Source of the DNA: Lentisphaerota bacterium
Lineage (GTDB): Bacteria; Verrucomicrobiota; Kiritimatiellia; UBA8416; VGWJ01
DNA length: 38,882 nt
Direction of reading: 5' to 3'
Assembly: GCA_016873635.1 (NCBI GenBank)
Contig: VGWJ01000027.1
Location: 1 to 38,882 of the forward strand
Shown here: positions 7,896-15,712 of the stretch, piece by piece
Numbering within the stretch: the first letter of the stretch is position 1
Layout: every line of letters begins with the position of its first letter
Notes under the pieces: model-generated
What the model saw: the letters and a program-made list of their open reading frames with translations, nothing else
What the model was told of the DNA's origin: nothing
Databases searched by the model: none
Translations under genes and position numbers: made by a program

Positions 7896-9341
7896 ATGAC
7901 CGAAGCGACGGGGGACCAATACCGGGAACAGCGCCTGGCCAACATGCGCGAGCTCCAGCGCATGGGCTACGATCCGTTCGGAAGCGCGTTTGCGCGCACC
8001 GGCACGCTGGCCGAGATCAGGGCCGCCTTCGCCGCGGGCCGCGAAGTCAGCGCCGCGGGCCGCATCGCCACGATGCGCGACATGGGCAAGAGCCGGTTCA
8101 TGGACCTGCGGGACGGCTCGGACCGCTTCCAGATCTACCTGCGGCGCGACGCCCTGGGGGAAGAGGGTTTCGCGGCCGCCGGCCGCCTGGACCTGGGGGA
8201 CCACATCGGCGTGACCGGCGCGCTGTTCACGACGCGGTCCGGCGAGCAGACGATCGAGGTGCGCGCGTGGCGAATGATGGCCAAGGCGCTGCGGCCGCTG
8301 CCGGAGAAGTGGCACGGGCTCAAGGACGTGGAAGCGCGCTACCGGCAGCGCTATCTCGACCTGGCCTGCAACCCCGAAACGCGCGAGATTTTCGCGCGCC
8401 GCAGCCGCGCCGCCGCGGCCGTGCGCGCCTTCCTGAACGCGCGCGGCTTCCAGGAAGTCGAGACCCCCATGATGCAGCCCCAGGCCGGCGGGGCGGCGGC
8501 GCGGCCCTTTGCCACGCACTACGCCGCGCTGAACGCCGACATGTTCCTGCGCATCGCCCCGGAGCTCTACCTCAAACGCCTGCTGGTGGGCGGCTGCGAC
8601 CGCATCTTCGAGCTCAACCGCTGCTTCCGCAACGAGGGCCTCTCCCGGACCCACAATCCCGAGTTCACGATGCTCGAGATCTACGAGGCCTACGGCGACG
8701 TGCAGAGCATGAAACGCCTGGTGACCGACATGGTCGCGCACCTGGCCGACACCGTCTACGGCGGCCGCGCGGTCAGGATGGGCGAAACGACGATCGATCT
8801 GAACCCGCCCTGGCGCGAGGTCGCCTACCGTGAACTGCTCGAGGAGACCATGGGCGCCGGATGGCACGCGCTGCCGGCGGACGAGGCGCGGCGGCGCGCC
8901 GCGGAGCGGGGCGTTGCGGCGGAACCCGGCTGGGGCCTGGCCGAGATCAGCCACGAAATCTACGAGAAGGTCATCGAGCGCACGCTCGTGCAGCCCACCT
9001 TCGTCACGCGGCTGCCGGCGGCAATCGTGCCGCTGGCCCGCGCCTGTCCCGACGACGCGTCGTGCGCCGACGTTTTCGAGCTGGTCATCGGCGGCCAGGA
9101 GATCGCGCCGGGCTACACGGAGCTGAACGATCCGCTGGAACAGCGCCGCAGGCTCGAAGGCCAGGCGGGGGCGGACCGCGAGAAGGTCGACGAGGATTTC
9201 CTGGAGGCGCTCGAGCACGGCATGCCGCCCGCGGGCGGCATGGGCGTGGGCATCGACCGGCTGCTGATGGTCCTGTCCGGCGCCGAGGCCATCCGGGACG
9301 TGATCCTGTTCCCGCAACTGCGCCCGCGAAAAGAGCCGTGA
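7896..9341 (+). CDS. lysS: lysyl-tRNA synthetase, class II
   Basis: Charges tRNA-Lys with lysine in the cytoplasm. The 481-aa protein has an N-terminal OB-fold anticodon-binding domain (about 45-140) and a class II catalytic core. Motif 2 reads FRNEGLSRTHNPEFTMLEIYEAY, given here as its key pieces FRNEG and HNPEFT near 245-255, and motif 3 is GMGVGIDRLLM near 449-459. The length is normal for bacterial LysS. ATG 7896 fits the family start; a GTG at 7869 is also in frame but overlaps the predicted -10 region. The gene is followed after 38 bases by the Lol permease, and these may be co-transcribed. Confidence 0.96.
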   Translation: MTEATGDQYREQRLANMRELQRMGYDPFGSAFARTGTLAEIRAAFAAGREVSAAGRIATMRDMGKSRFMDLRDGSDRFQIYLRRDALGEEGFAAAGRLDLGDHIGVTGALFTTRSGEQTIEVRAWRMMAKALRPLPEKWHGLKDVEARYRQRYLDLACNPETREIFARRSRAAAAVRAFLNARGFQEVETPMMQPQAGGAAARPFATHYAALNADMFLRIAPELYLKRLLVGGCDRIFELNRCFRNEGLSRTHNPEFTMLEIYEAYGDVQSMKRLVTDMVAHLADTVYGGRAVRMGETTIDLNPPWREVAYRELLEETMGAGWHALPADEARRRAAERGVAAEPGWGLAEISHEIYEKVIERTLVQPTFVTRLPAAIVPLARACPDDASCADVFELVIGGQEIAPGYTELNDPLEQRRRLEGQAGADREKVDEDFLEALEHGMPPAGGMGVGIDRLLMVLSGAEAIRDVILFPQLRPRKEP

Positions 9342-9379
9342 AGCCGTAGCCGGATCCGGGCGGACTGAAGGTTGGAAAT

Positions 9380-10603
9380 ATGGTTCCGTTCTCGCTGTTT
9401 CTCGCGCTGAAATACCTGAAGCCCAAGCGGTCCTTCATCTCGGTGGTCACCGCCATTTCCGTGGTCGGGGTGCTGCTCGGCGTGGCCATCCTCGTCATCG
9501 TGCTCTCGGTGATGACCGGCTTCGACAACATGTGGCGCGACAAGATCCTGAGCTTCAAGCCGCACCTGACCGTCGTGGGCCGCCTCGGGCCGGTGCAGAA
9601 CGAGGAGGAGGTCTGCCGGACGGTGGAGGCGATCCCGGGCATCAGCGGCGCGGCGCCGGTGATCCAGACCCTGGTGCTGATGCAGCACGCGGGCATGGCC
9701 ACCGCGCCCGTGGTCGTGGGCGTGCCTCCGGAACGGGCCGCGCGCGTGAGCCGCGTGCCGGATTTCGTGCCCGAGGGCGCCTTCGACATCGAGGGCGATC
9801 ACGCCGTGGTGGGCATCGATCTGGCGCGCAGCATGCGCCTGGGCGTGGGCGACCGCGTGCTGGTCTATTCGCCGCAGAACGTCGTCTCGCCGGACGAGAT
9901 GTACCTGCCCGAAGAGCTGACCGTGACCGGCCTGTTCGAGCTGGGCATGTGGGACTTCGACTCGCGCTTCATGCTGACGTCGCTGGACACCGCGCGCGAC
10001 CTGTCCGGCGTGGAGCAGGGCGCGGATGCCGTGCACATCATGACGGCCGATCCGTTCCGCTTCGACGAATACGCCGCGCGCGTGCGCGAGGCGCTGGGAC
10101 CCGCCTGCGTGGTCCGCACGTGGCGCGAGGTCGACGAGCTGATGTTCAGCGCGCTGAGCCACGAGAAGACCATCATGTTCGTGCTGCTGGTGTTCATCAC
10201 GATCGTGGCGATCTTCTGCGTGACCAACACCCTGATCGTGATCACGGTCCACAAGACGCATGAGATCGGCCTGCTGAAGGCGATCGGTTTCAGCTCGGCC
10301 AAGATCATGGCGGCTTTCGTGCTGCACGGCTGGATCCAGTGCCTGGCGGGCGTGGCGGCGGGGATCGGCCTGGGCTTGCTGGTGCTCAACAACCTCAACG
10401 CCGTGGCGGCGTGGCTGGGCTCCATGAACCTCAACGTCTTTCCCAAGGAGATCTACCGCCTGAGCGAGATTCCGTGGAGCACGTCTTTCGGGGAAATCGC
10501 CCGCATCGCGCTTTTTGTCATGGTCTTCTGCACGCTGGCGAGCATAATACCCGCGGGGTGGGCGGCGCGGCTGGACCCGGTGGAGGCCCTGCGCAAGGAG
10601 TAA
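9380..10603 (+). CDS. lolC: lipoprotein-releasing ABC transporter permease, LolC/LolE family
   Basis: Inner-membrane permease that extracts outer-membrane lipoproteins for transfer to the LolA carrier. The 407-aa protein begins with the family's FLALKYLKPKR block, then a first membrane helix at about 20-45 (ISVVTAISVVGVLLGVAILV) and the VMTGFDNMWRDKIL segment. A large periplasmic domain (about 50-270) follows, then three C-terminal helices near 270-290, 315-340 and 375-395, the MacB/FtsX topology. It ends two bases before lolD. Only one permease gene is present, so either it acts as a homodimer or the partner lies elsewhere. Assignment to LolC or LolE specifically is not possible from this sequence. 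Confidence 0.92.
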   Translation: MVPFSLFLALKYLKPKRSFISVVTAISVVGVLLGVAILVIVLSVMTGFDNMWRDKILSFKPHLTVVGRLGPVQNEEEVCRTVEAIPGISGAAPVIQTLVLMQHAGMATAPVVVGVPPERAARVSRVPDFVPEGAFDIEGDHAVVGIDLARSMRLGVGDRVLVYSPQNVVSPDEMYLPEELTVTGLFELGMWDFDSRFMLTSLDTARDLSGVEQGADAVHIMTADPFRFDEYAARVREALGPACVVRTWREVDELMFSALSHEKTIMFVLLVFITIVAIFCVTNTLIVITVHKTHEIGLLKAIGFSSAKIMAAFVLHGWIQCLAGVAAGIGLGLLVLNNLNAVAAWLGSMNLNVFPKEIYRLSEIPWSTSFGEIARIALFVMVFCTLASIIPAGWAARLDPVEALRKE

Positions 10604-10605
10604 CC

Positions 10606-11376
10606 ATGCGCGTCGCGCAGAAAGGCGTCAAGCCGGTCGCGGGGAGGGAACTCATGACGGCATCAGCCCGTTCCGGCGCGACGCGCGACCCTTCGGAACT
10701 GCTGCGCGCGGCGAACGTGCACAAGACCTACCAGATGGGCCGGCACGAACTGTGCGTGCTCAGCGGGGCGGCGCTGCGCGTGCGGCGCGGCGAGTCCGTG
10801 GCCATCGTGGGCGCCAGCGGGGCCGGCAAGAGCACGCTGCTGCACATCCTGGGCGGCCTGGACCGGCCGCAGACGGGCGGCGTGTGGCTCGACGGCGAGG
10901 ATCTGTACGCGGCCCCCGCCGCGCGGCGGACGCTCCTGCGGGCGACCAAGGTCGGCTTCGTGTTCCAGTCGTATCACCTGCTGCCCGAAATGGACGTGCT
11001 GGAGAACGTGATGCTGCCGGCCATGGCCGTGACGCGCAGCGGGGCGCCGCGGCGCAACATGCGCCGCCGCGCCATGGGGCTGCTCGATGCCGTGGGCCTC
11101 GCCGCGCGCGCGGCCCACACCCCCATGGAGCTTTCCGGCGGCGAGCAGCAGCGCGTGGCCGTGGCCCGGGCCCTGATGAACGACCCCGACATCATTCTGG
11201 CCGACGAGCCCACCGGGAACCTCGACGACGACACGGGCCGGCAGGTCCTGGACCACCTCTTCGGCCTTTCGCGGCACCGCGGCCGCAGCCTGGTCGTGGT
11301 CACGCACAACGAACAGATCGCGTCCGCCAGCGACAGGGTCCTGAACCTGCGCGACGGCGCGCTGCACGAGATCTGA
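10606..11376 (+). CDS. lolD: lipoprotein-releasing ABC transporter ATP-binding protein LolD
   Basis: ATPase partner of the preceding permease. It shows Walker A GASGAGKST, the Q-loop in FVFQSYHLLPEM, the ABC signature LSGGEQQRVAVARAL, Walker B IILADEPTGNLD and the H-loop VVVTHN. Two starts are credible: ATG 10606, with AAGGAG ending five bases before and directly behind the lolC stop, and ATG 10654, with GGGGAGGGAA before it. Homology to LolD begins only at LLRAANVHKTYQMG, so the shorter form is possible and the first residues are of low complexity. The pair lolC-lolD is presumably one transcript, likely continuing from lysS. Confidence 0.94.
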   Translation: MRVAQKGVKPVAGRELMTASARSGATRDPSELLRAANVHKTYQMGRHELCVLSGAALRVRRGESVAIVGASGAGKSTLLHILGGLDRPQTGGVWLDGEDLYAAPAARRTLLRATKVGFVFQSYHLLPEMDVLENVMLPAMAVTRSGAPRRNMRRRAMGLLDAVGLAARAAHTPMELSGGEQQRVAVARALMNDPDIILADEPTGNLDDDTGRQVLDHLFGLSRHRGRSLVVVTHNEQIASASDRVLNLRDGALHEI

Positions 11377-11391
11377 ACGCGGACGATTGAG

Positions 11392-11573
11392 ATGAAGCCG
11401 GCAATGTCCTGCCGCTCATTCGGGTCGGCCGTTTTGCTTGCCGCGGCCCTCCTGCCGCGCCTTCCCTGCCGCGGGCTGACGAAGGCGCAGCGCGACGCCG
11501 TCCGGCGGCAGGTCGTGCCTTCGTCTTCCGGCAGCGCTACGACGCGGGCTACTTCCGCCGCGCGCTGGAGTGA
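11392..11573 (+). pseudogene. possible frameshifted small secreted protein
   Basis: ATG 11392 begins a frame with a signal-like N-terminus (FGSAVLLAAALLPRLPC), then LTKAQRDAVRRQV. The frame then becomes Ser/Ala-rich and runs into the antisense of tadA. The +1 frame over 11500-11573 instead reads AFVFRQRYDAGYFRRALE and stops at TGA 11571-11573, a more protein-like composition. A frameshift near 11490-11515 would join them into a secreted peptide of about 60 aa. This could be a pseudogene, a sequencing error or chance. No family is recognised. It lies between lolD and the convergent tadA. Confidence 0.28.
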
Positions 11574-11582
11574 AGCGGCCGC

Positions 11583-12062
11583 CTATTCCCTGCGCGCGCG
11601 GAAAAAGTCGGTGAGCAGCGCGGCGCACCTGTCCGCCAGCACGCCCGCGACGACCTCGCAGCGGTGGTTCAGGCTGGGGTTCTGCAGCGCGTTGAAGAGG
11701 GCCACGCCGCCGCGGCGCGGGTCCGGGGCGCCGTAGACGACGGTCGGAATGCGGGCCAGCACAATGGCGCCGGCGCACATGATGCACGGCTCCTTGGTGA
11801 CGTACAGCACGGTCCCGGTCAGACGCCAGTCGCGCACGGCTTCGGCGGCCTGGGTGATGGCGATCATCTCGGCGTGGGCCGTGGGGTCCTTGAGCAGCTC
11901 CACCTGGTTGTGCGCCCGCCCGATCACCGTGCCCGGCGGCAGGTCCGGCGTCTCCGCGGTGGTCACGATCACGCAGCCGGCGGGCACCTCGCCTTCCGCC
12001 GCGGCGGCTTCCGCCTGCCGGACGGCCAGGAGCATGAAATCCTCGTGGGTACGGGGCTGCAT
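11583..12062 (-). CDS. tadA: tRNA-specific adenosine deaminase TadA
   Basis: Deaminates adenosine 34 of the tRNA-Arg anticodon to inosine. The 159-aa protein has the zinc-dependent cytidine deaminase-like core: HAE at 63-65 (zinc His and catalytic Glu) and PCIMC at 92-96 (two zinc Cys), followed by ARIPTVVYGAPDPRRGG, typical of TadA. ATG 12062 is chosen because upstream in-frame codons (to 12128) are Arg/Pro-rich and outside the family. No Shine-Dalgarno is seen. It is transcribed away from dnaX; the neighbourhood tadA-dnaX-ybaB-recR is also found in Firmicutes. Confidence 0.94.
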   Translation of the reverse strand: MQPRTHEDFMLLAVRQAEAAAAEGEVPAGCVIVTTAETPDLPPGTVIGRAHNQVELLKDPTAHAEMIAITQAAEAVRDWRLTGTVLYVTKEPCIMCAGAIVLARIPTVVYGAPDPRRGGVALFNALQNPSLNHRCEVVAGVLADRCAALLTDFFRARRE

Positions 12063-12147
12063 GGTTCGGGTTCTACGGGCCGGAGAATGACACATACGCC
12101 GGGGCGGCGCAACCACGACCGACAGCACGACCGATTTCTCTATCTCC

Positions 12148-12176
12148 TTGTCAAGACCGCGACGGGACGGTATTCA
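12148..12176 (+). promoter_or_regulatory. sigma70-type promoter of the dnaX gene run
   Basis: TTGTCA (12148-12153), a 17-base spacer and TATTCA (12171-12176). The -10 is identical to that of the EEP gene. The start site would be near 12183, leaving a leader of about 38 bases that contains the GGAAAGGGAG ribosome site for ATG 12221. It may drive up to thirteen genes. Confidence 0.65.
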
Positions 12177-12220
12177 TTGCGGCGTGAGACCGGGAACGGT
12201 CCGGAAAGGGAGTATGCGGC

Positions 12221-13981
12221 ATGGCGTATGAAGTCCTGGCCCGAAAGTGGCGGCCCCGGCAGTTCGACGACGTTGTGGGGCAGGACCACGTTACGCAGAC
12301 TCTGAAAAACGCCATCAAGAGCGACCGGCTCGCCCACGCCTACCTCTTTGTGGGGCCGCGCGGGATCGGCAAGACCTCCATCGCCCGCATCTTCGCCAAG
12401 GCCCTGGACTGCGAGAAGGGCCCCACGCTGAACCCCTGCGACGCCTGCGACGCCTGCCGGGAGATCGCGCGCGGCGCCAGCCTGGACGTCATGGAAATCG
12501 ACGGGGCCTCCAACAACGGCGTCGAGCAGGTCCGCGACCTGCGCGAGACCGTCAAGTACGCTCCCGCCCGGGGCAGGTACAAGATCTACATCATTGACGA
12601 AGTGCACATGTTGAGCACCGCGGCGTTCAATGCCCTGCTGAAGACGCTCGAAGAGCCGCCGCCGCACGTGAAGTTCATGTTTGCCACGACCGAGCCGGAG
12701 AAGATCCTGCCCACGATCCTCTCGCGGTGCCAGCGCTTCGACCTGCGGCGCATTCCCGAGCCGCTCATCGCCGCCCGCCTGAAGGAGATCGCCGAAGCCG
12801 AGGGCATCAAGATCGAGGAAGAGGCCGTGCTGGCCATCGCGCGCGGGGCCGAAGGCGGGCTGCGCGACGCGGAATCGGCCCTGGACCAGCTCGTTTCCTT
12901 CTGCCGCGGCAAGATCGCGGAAGAGGACGTGCTGTCGGTCTTCGGGCTGGTCGCGCGGCGCGCGCTGGAGGAACTGGCCGAGAACACGCTCAAGGGCGAC
13001 GTCGAGGCGCTGGCGGCCGGCGTGGCCGCCCTGGACGGGCAGGGCAAGGATCTGCATCGCCTGCTGGTCGAGCTTATCGGGCATTTCCGCAACCTGCTGA
13101 TCGTGCTGCACGTGAGCGACCCGGAAGGCGTCCTGGAGCTTTCCGGGAGCCAGATGCAGGTCCTGAAGCGCCAGGCCGGACTGGCGACCCCGGGGCGCGC
13201 CATGCGCGTCGTGGAGATCCTCGCCGAGGCGGCGGACGCCATGCGTTTCGCGCTGTCGCGGCGCACGCTGCTGGAAACGGCGCTCATCCGCTGCGCGCGC
13301 GCGGCCAGCGTGGCGTCGCTGGAAGACCTCCTGGCGGCCGTCAACCGCCTGCTGCGCGAAGGCGGCGGCGCGGAGCAGGTCCCGGCCTCCGCCGGTCCGG
13401 CGCGCTCCCCGCAAGGGGCCCGCGACGCGGAACCGTCCGCGGACGCGCGGCGGATGCCGGCTCCGGCCGCAACCCCCGCGGCCGCGGCCGGCGGCGGTTC
13501 CGCGGACGCGCCGGACGAACTCGAAGTGCTGCGCTCGCGGTGGCCGGAAATCATGGAGGCGGCGGCGAAGTTCTCGGTCATGGCCAGAACGCTGCTGACC
13601 GACGCCTGCCCGGCGGCCGTGGAGGGCGACAGGGTCACGATCGCGCTCGATCGCGAGTTCGCCGAAGAACAGCAGGAGATCGACGCGCCGCGCAACCGGA
13701 TGGCGGTCGAGCGCGCGCTGCGCCAGGTCCTGAAGCGGTCGGTGGCGGTCGCGTTCACGCTGGGGGACGCGCCGTCGAAGCGCGCCGGCCGCCGCGCGCC
13801 CGCGCAGAACGCGGGGCCGCCGCCGGCGGAAGCCGCGGCCGCGCCGCCCGCCGCGGCCGCCGCGCCGGACGGACCCGAGCCCGCCGCGGGCGGGCGGAAG
13901 CGCAAGGCCTGGGCGGACGATCCGGCCGTGCGCAAAACGATGGATGTTTTCAAGGGCACCATAGTGGAAATCAGGGAGTAG
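12221..13981 (+). CDS. dnaX: DNA polymerase III subunit tau/gamma
   Basis: Clamp-loader ATPase of the replicative polymerase. The 586-aa protein shows Walker A GPRGIGKT at 45-52, the four-cysteine zinc module C64, C73, C76 and C79, Walker B IIDEVH at 124-129, sensor 1 FATTEPEKI and the SRC arginine-finger motif in LSRCQRFDL. Domain III runs to about 370, followed by an Ala/Pro-rich linker (about 390-430), a conserved C-terminal tau-like domain and a second Ala/Pro-rich stretch (about 525-560). No slippery A-rich heptamer for a gamma frameshift is obvious. It starts with GGAAAGGGAG upstream and leads a long co-directional run; ybaB begins three bases after its stop. Confidence 0.96.
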   Translation: MAYEVLARKWRPRQFDDVVGQDHVTQTLKNAIKSDRLAHAYLFVGPRGIGKTSIARIFAKALDCEKGPTLNPCDACDACREIARGASLDVMEIDGASNNGVEQVRDLRETVKYAPARGRYKIYIIDEVHMLSTAAFNALLKTLEEPPPHVKFMFATTEPEKILPTILSRCQRFDLRRIPEPLIAARLKEIAEAEGIKIEEEAVLAIARGAEGGLRDAESALDQLVSFCRGKIAEEDVLSVFGLVARRALEELAENTLKGDVEALAAGVAALDGQGKDLHRLLVELIGHFRNLLIVLHVSDPEGVLELSGSQMQVLKRQAGLATPGRAMRVVEILAEAADAMRFALSRRTLLETALIRCARAASVASLEDLLAAVNRLLREGGGAEQVPASAGPARSPQGARDAEPSADARRMPAPAATPAAAAGGGSADAPDELEVLRSRWPEIMEAAAKFSVMARTLLTDACPAAVEGDRVTIALDREFAEEQQEIDAPRNRMAVERALRQVLKRSVAVAFTLGDAPSKRAGRRAPAQNAGPPPAEAAAAPPAAAAAPDGPEPAAGGRKRKAWADDPAVRKTMDVFKGTIVEIRE

Positions 13982-13984
13982 GGC

Positions 13985-14302
13985 ATGGCGAATTTCATGC
14001 AGATGATAAAGCAGGCGACCTCGCTGCAGCGCGACATGAAGAAGGTCCAGAAGGAGCTGGCGTCCAGGACGGTGGAATACGACGCGGCGGGCGGACGCGT
14101 GCGCGTGGTGGCGCGGGGCGACTTGAGCGTGGCCAGCATCGACATCGCGCCGGAATACGTCGAGTCGGCCGCGCGCGCCAACCTGGGGCGCGACCTGGCG
14201 GCGGCCGTGAACGGCGCGCTGGCCGCGGCCAAGAAGGAGGCCGGCCGGGAGATGGCGAAGATCACCTCCGGGCTGGGACTGCCGGCGGACCTGCTGGGGT
14301 AG
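13985..14302 (+). CDS. ybaB: nucleoid-associated protein, YbaB/EbfC family
   Basis: Small DNA-binding protein (105 aa) that coats DNA and is nearly always found with dnaX and recR. The N-terminal helix (MQMIKQATSLQRDMKKVQKE, 5-24), the GGRVRVVARGD strand region and the C-terminal Ala/Lys-rich helix match the family. AGGGAG overlapping the end of dnaX provides the ribosome site, so the two genes are probably translationally coupled. Confidence 0.95.
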   Translation: MANFMQMIKQATSLQRDMKKVQKELASRTVEYDAAGGRVRVVARGDLSVASIDIAPEYVESAARANLGRDLAAAVNGALAAAKKEAGREMAKITSGLGLPADLLG

Positions 14303-14372
14303 GCCGGATCACGGTCCGCGGCGCGCGCGCGTCGCGCGGCGAGGGGGCGCGGAGAAAGAGGCAGGCGGCCAA

Positions 14373-14966
14373 ATGGATGCGCTGGACAGGCTGACGGCGG
14401 CGTTGAGCCGCCTGCCCGGCGTCGGGCGGCGGTCCGCGGAGCGCATGGCCGCGCGCATCGCGCGCGGCGCGGACGGATACGTGGGCGAGCTGGTGGCGGC
14501 GCTGCGGGCGGTGGAGGCGAACGTGCGCCCCTGCTCGCGCTGCGGGTCGCTGACGGACAAGGACCGCGAACCGTGCGCGCTGTGCGCCGACCCGGGCCGC
14601 GACGCCGGGATCCTGTGCGTGGTGGAAGACCCGGGCGATATCGTCGCCATCGAGCGCTCGGGCGGCTACCGCGGCCGGTACCATGCCCTGATGGGCCGGA
14701 TCTCCCCCATGCGCGCCCAGGGCCCGGACGACCTGCGCATCGAGGCCCTGCTGAAGCGCGTGCAGGAAGAGAAAATCGCCGAAGTCGTGCTGGCGCTGAA
14801 CACGGACGTCGAAAGCGACGCCACGGCCGCCTACGTCGGCGAGCTGCTGCGCAAGCGCGGGGTGAAGACGACGCGGATCGCCTACGGCCTCCCGGCGGGC
14901 AGCGCGGTCATGTACTCGGACGCCGTCACGCTGGCCAGGGCCATGCGCGGGCGGCAGGAGGCCTGA
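14373..14966 (+). CDS. recR: recombination mediator protein RecR
   Basis: Works with RecO, or RecO and RecF, to load RecA at single-strand gaps. The 197-aa protein has an N-terminal helix-hairpin-helix (LSRLPGVGRRSAERMA), a four-cysteine zinc finger at C54, C57, C68 and C71, and a TOPRIM domain at about 79-170 beginning ILCVVEDPGD. The zinc finger and TOPRIM residues are all present. It lies 70 bases after ybaB, a small gap with no evident separate promoter, and six bases before yggS. Confidence 0.96.
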   Translation: MDALDRLTAALSRLPGVGRRSAERMAARIARGADGYVGELVAALRAVEANVRPCSRCGSLTDKDREPCALCADPGRDAGILCVVEDPGDIVAIERSGGYRGRYHALMGRISPMRAQGPDDLRIEALLKRVQEEKIAEVVLALNTDVESDATAAYVGELLRKRGVKTTRIAYGLPAGSAVMYSDAVTLARAMRGRQEA

Positions 14967-14971
14967 CGGCG

Positions 14972-15712
14972 ATGGACGCGACGGAGTTTGCGGCAAGGCT
15001 CGAGCGGGCGCGGGCGCGCGTCGCGGCCGCCTGCCGGCGCGCCGGGCGCGACCCGGCGGAGGTGGCGATCGTCGCCGTGGCCAAGAACTTCGGCCCCCAG
15101 GACGTCGCCGTTGCCGCGGCCTGCGGGCAGACGCGCATCGGCGAAAGCAAGGTCCAGGAGGCGCGGCAGAAGATACCGCTGTGCCCGGGCGGCGTCGAAT
15201 GGCACATGGTGGGGCATCTGCAGACGAACAAGGCGCGCGACGCGGCGCGGCTCTTTGGCATGATTCATTCGGTCGATTCGGAGCGGCTGCTGCGGGCGCT
15301 CGACGCGGCCTGCGGAGAGGCCGGCGTGCGGATGCCGGTCTGCCTGCAGGTCAACGTGTCGGGCGAGAGCAGCAAGTTCGGCCTGCCGCCGGAGGACGGT
15401 CCGTCCGCGCTGGAGGCGTGCGCCGGCCTGGCCTGCGTCGAGGTGGTGGGGCTGATGACGATTCCGCCCTTCAGCCGGGACGCGGAAGAGGCGCGCCCGC
15501 ACTTCCGGCGCCTGCGCGAGCTCCGCGACCGCTGGCGGGCCGCGGCGGGCGGCGAGCTGGCGCATCTGTCCATGGGCATGTCCGACGATTTCGAGGTGGC
15601 GGTGGAAGAGGGCGCGACGCTGGTCAGGCTGGGTACGGCGCTTTTCGGGGCGCGCAACGGCCGCGGGGCGGGCGCGCGGGCCGCGGCGGAGAGCGAGGCG
15701 ACGGAACAATGA
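14972..15712 (+). CDS. yggS: PLP homeostasis protein, YggS/PROSC family
   Basis: A pyridoxal phosphate-binding, alanine racemase-like single barrel (246 aa) involved in vitamin B6 and amino-acid homeostasis, without known catalytic turnover. The PLP lysine is K38 in IVAVAKNFGP; HMVGHLQTNKA, VNVSGESSKFG, GLMTIPPF and LSMGMSDDFEVAVEEGATLVRLGTALFG are diagnostic blocks, cited here as landmarks. ATG 14972 follows the recR stop by five bases. The end overlaps the next start in an ATGA. Confidence 0.95.
   Translation: MDATEFAARLERARARVAAACRRAGRDPAEVAIVAVAKNFGPQDVAVAAACGQTRIGESKVQEARQKIPLCPGGVEWHMVGHLQTNKARDAARLFGMIHSVDSERLLRALDAACGEAGVRMPVCLQVNVSGESSKFGLPPEDGPSALEACAGLACVEVVGLMTIPPFSRDAEEARPHFRRLRELRDRWRAAAGGELAHLSMGMSDDFEVAVEEGATLVRLGTALFGARNGRGAGARAAAESEATEQ

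Noticed and set aside
12127-12155. tadA promoter using TTGACA on the minus strand at 12150-12155
   Set aside because: The hexamer is good but the base run 17 positions downstream (GGTCGT) is not a -10; it is better explained as the complement of the dnaX -35.
12180-12218. Possible SRP (4.5S) RNA upstream of dnaX, since GGTCCGGAAAGGGAG resembles the SRP apical loop and tadA-scr-dnaX is a known order
   Set aside because: The match is only the short GGTCCGGAA word, the expected closing stem and AGCAGC motif are missing, and it coincides with the dnaX ribosome site and start.
12221-13981. Programmed frameshift producing the short gamma form of DnaX
   Set aside because: No A-rich slippery heptamer or following hairpin with a nearby alternate-frame stop was found in the expected region.
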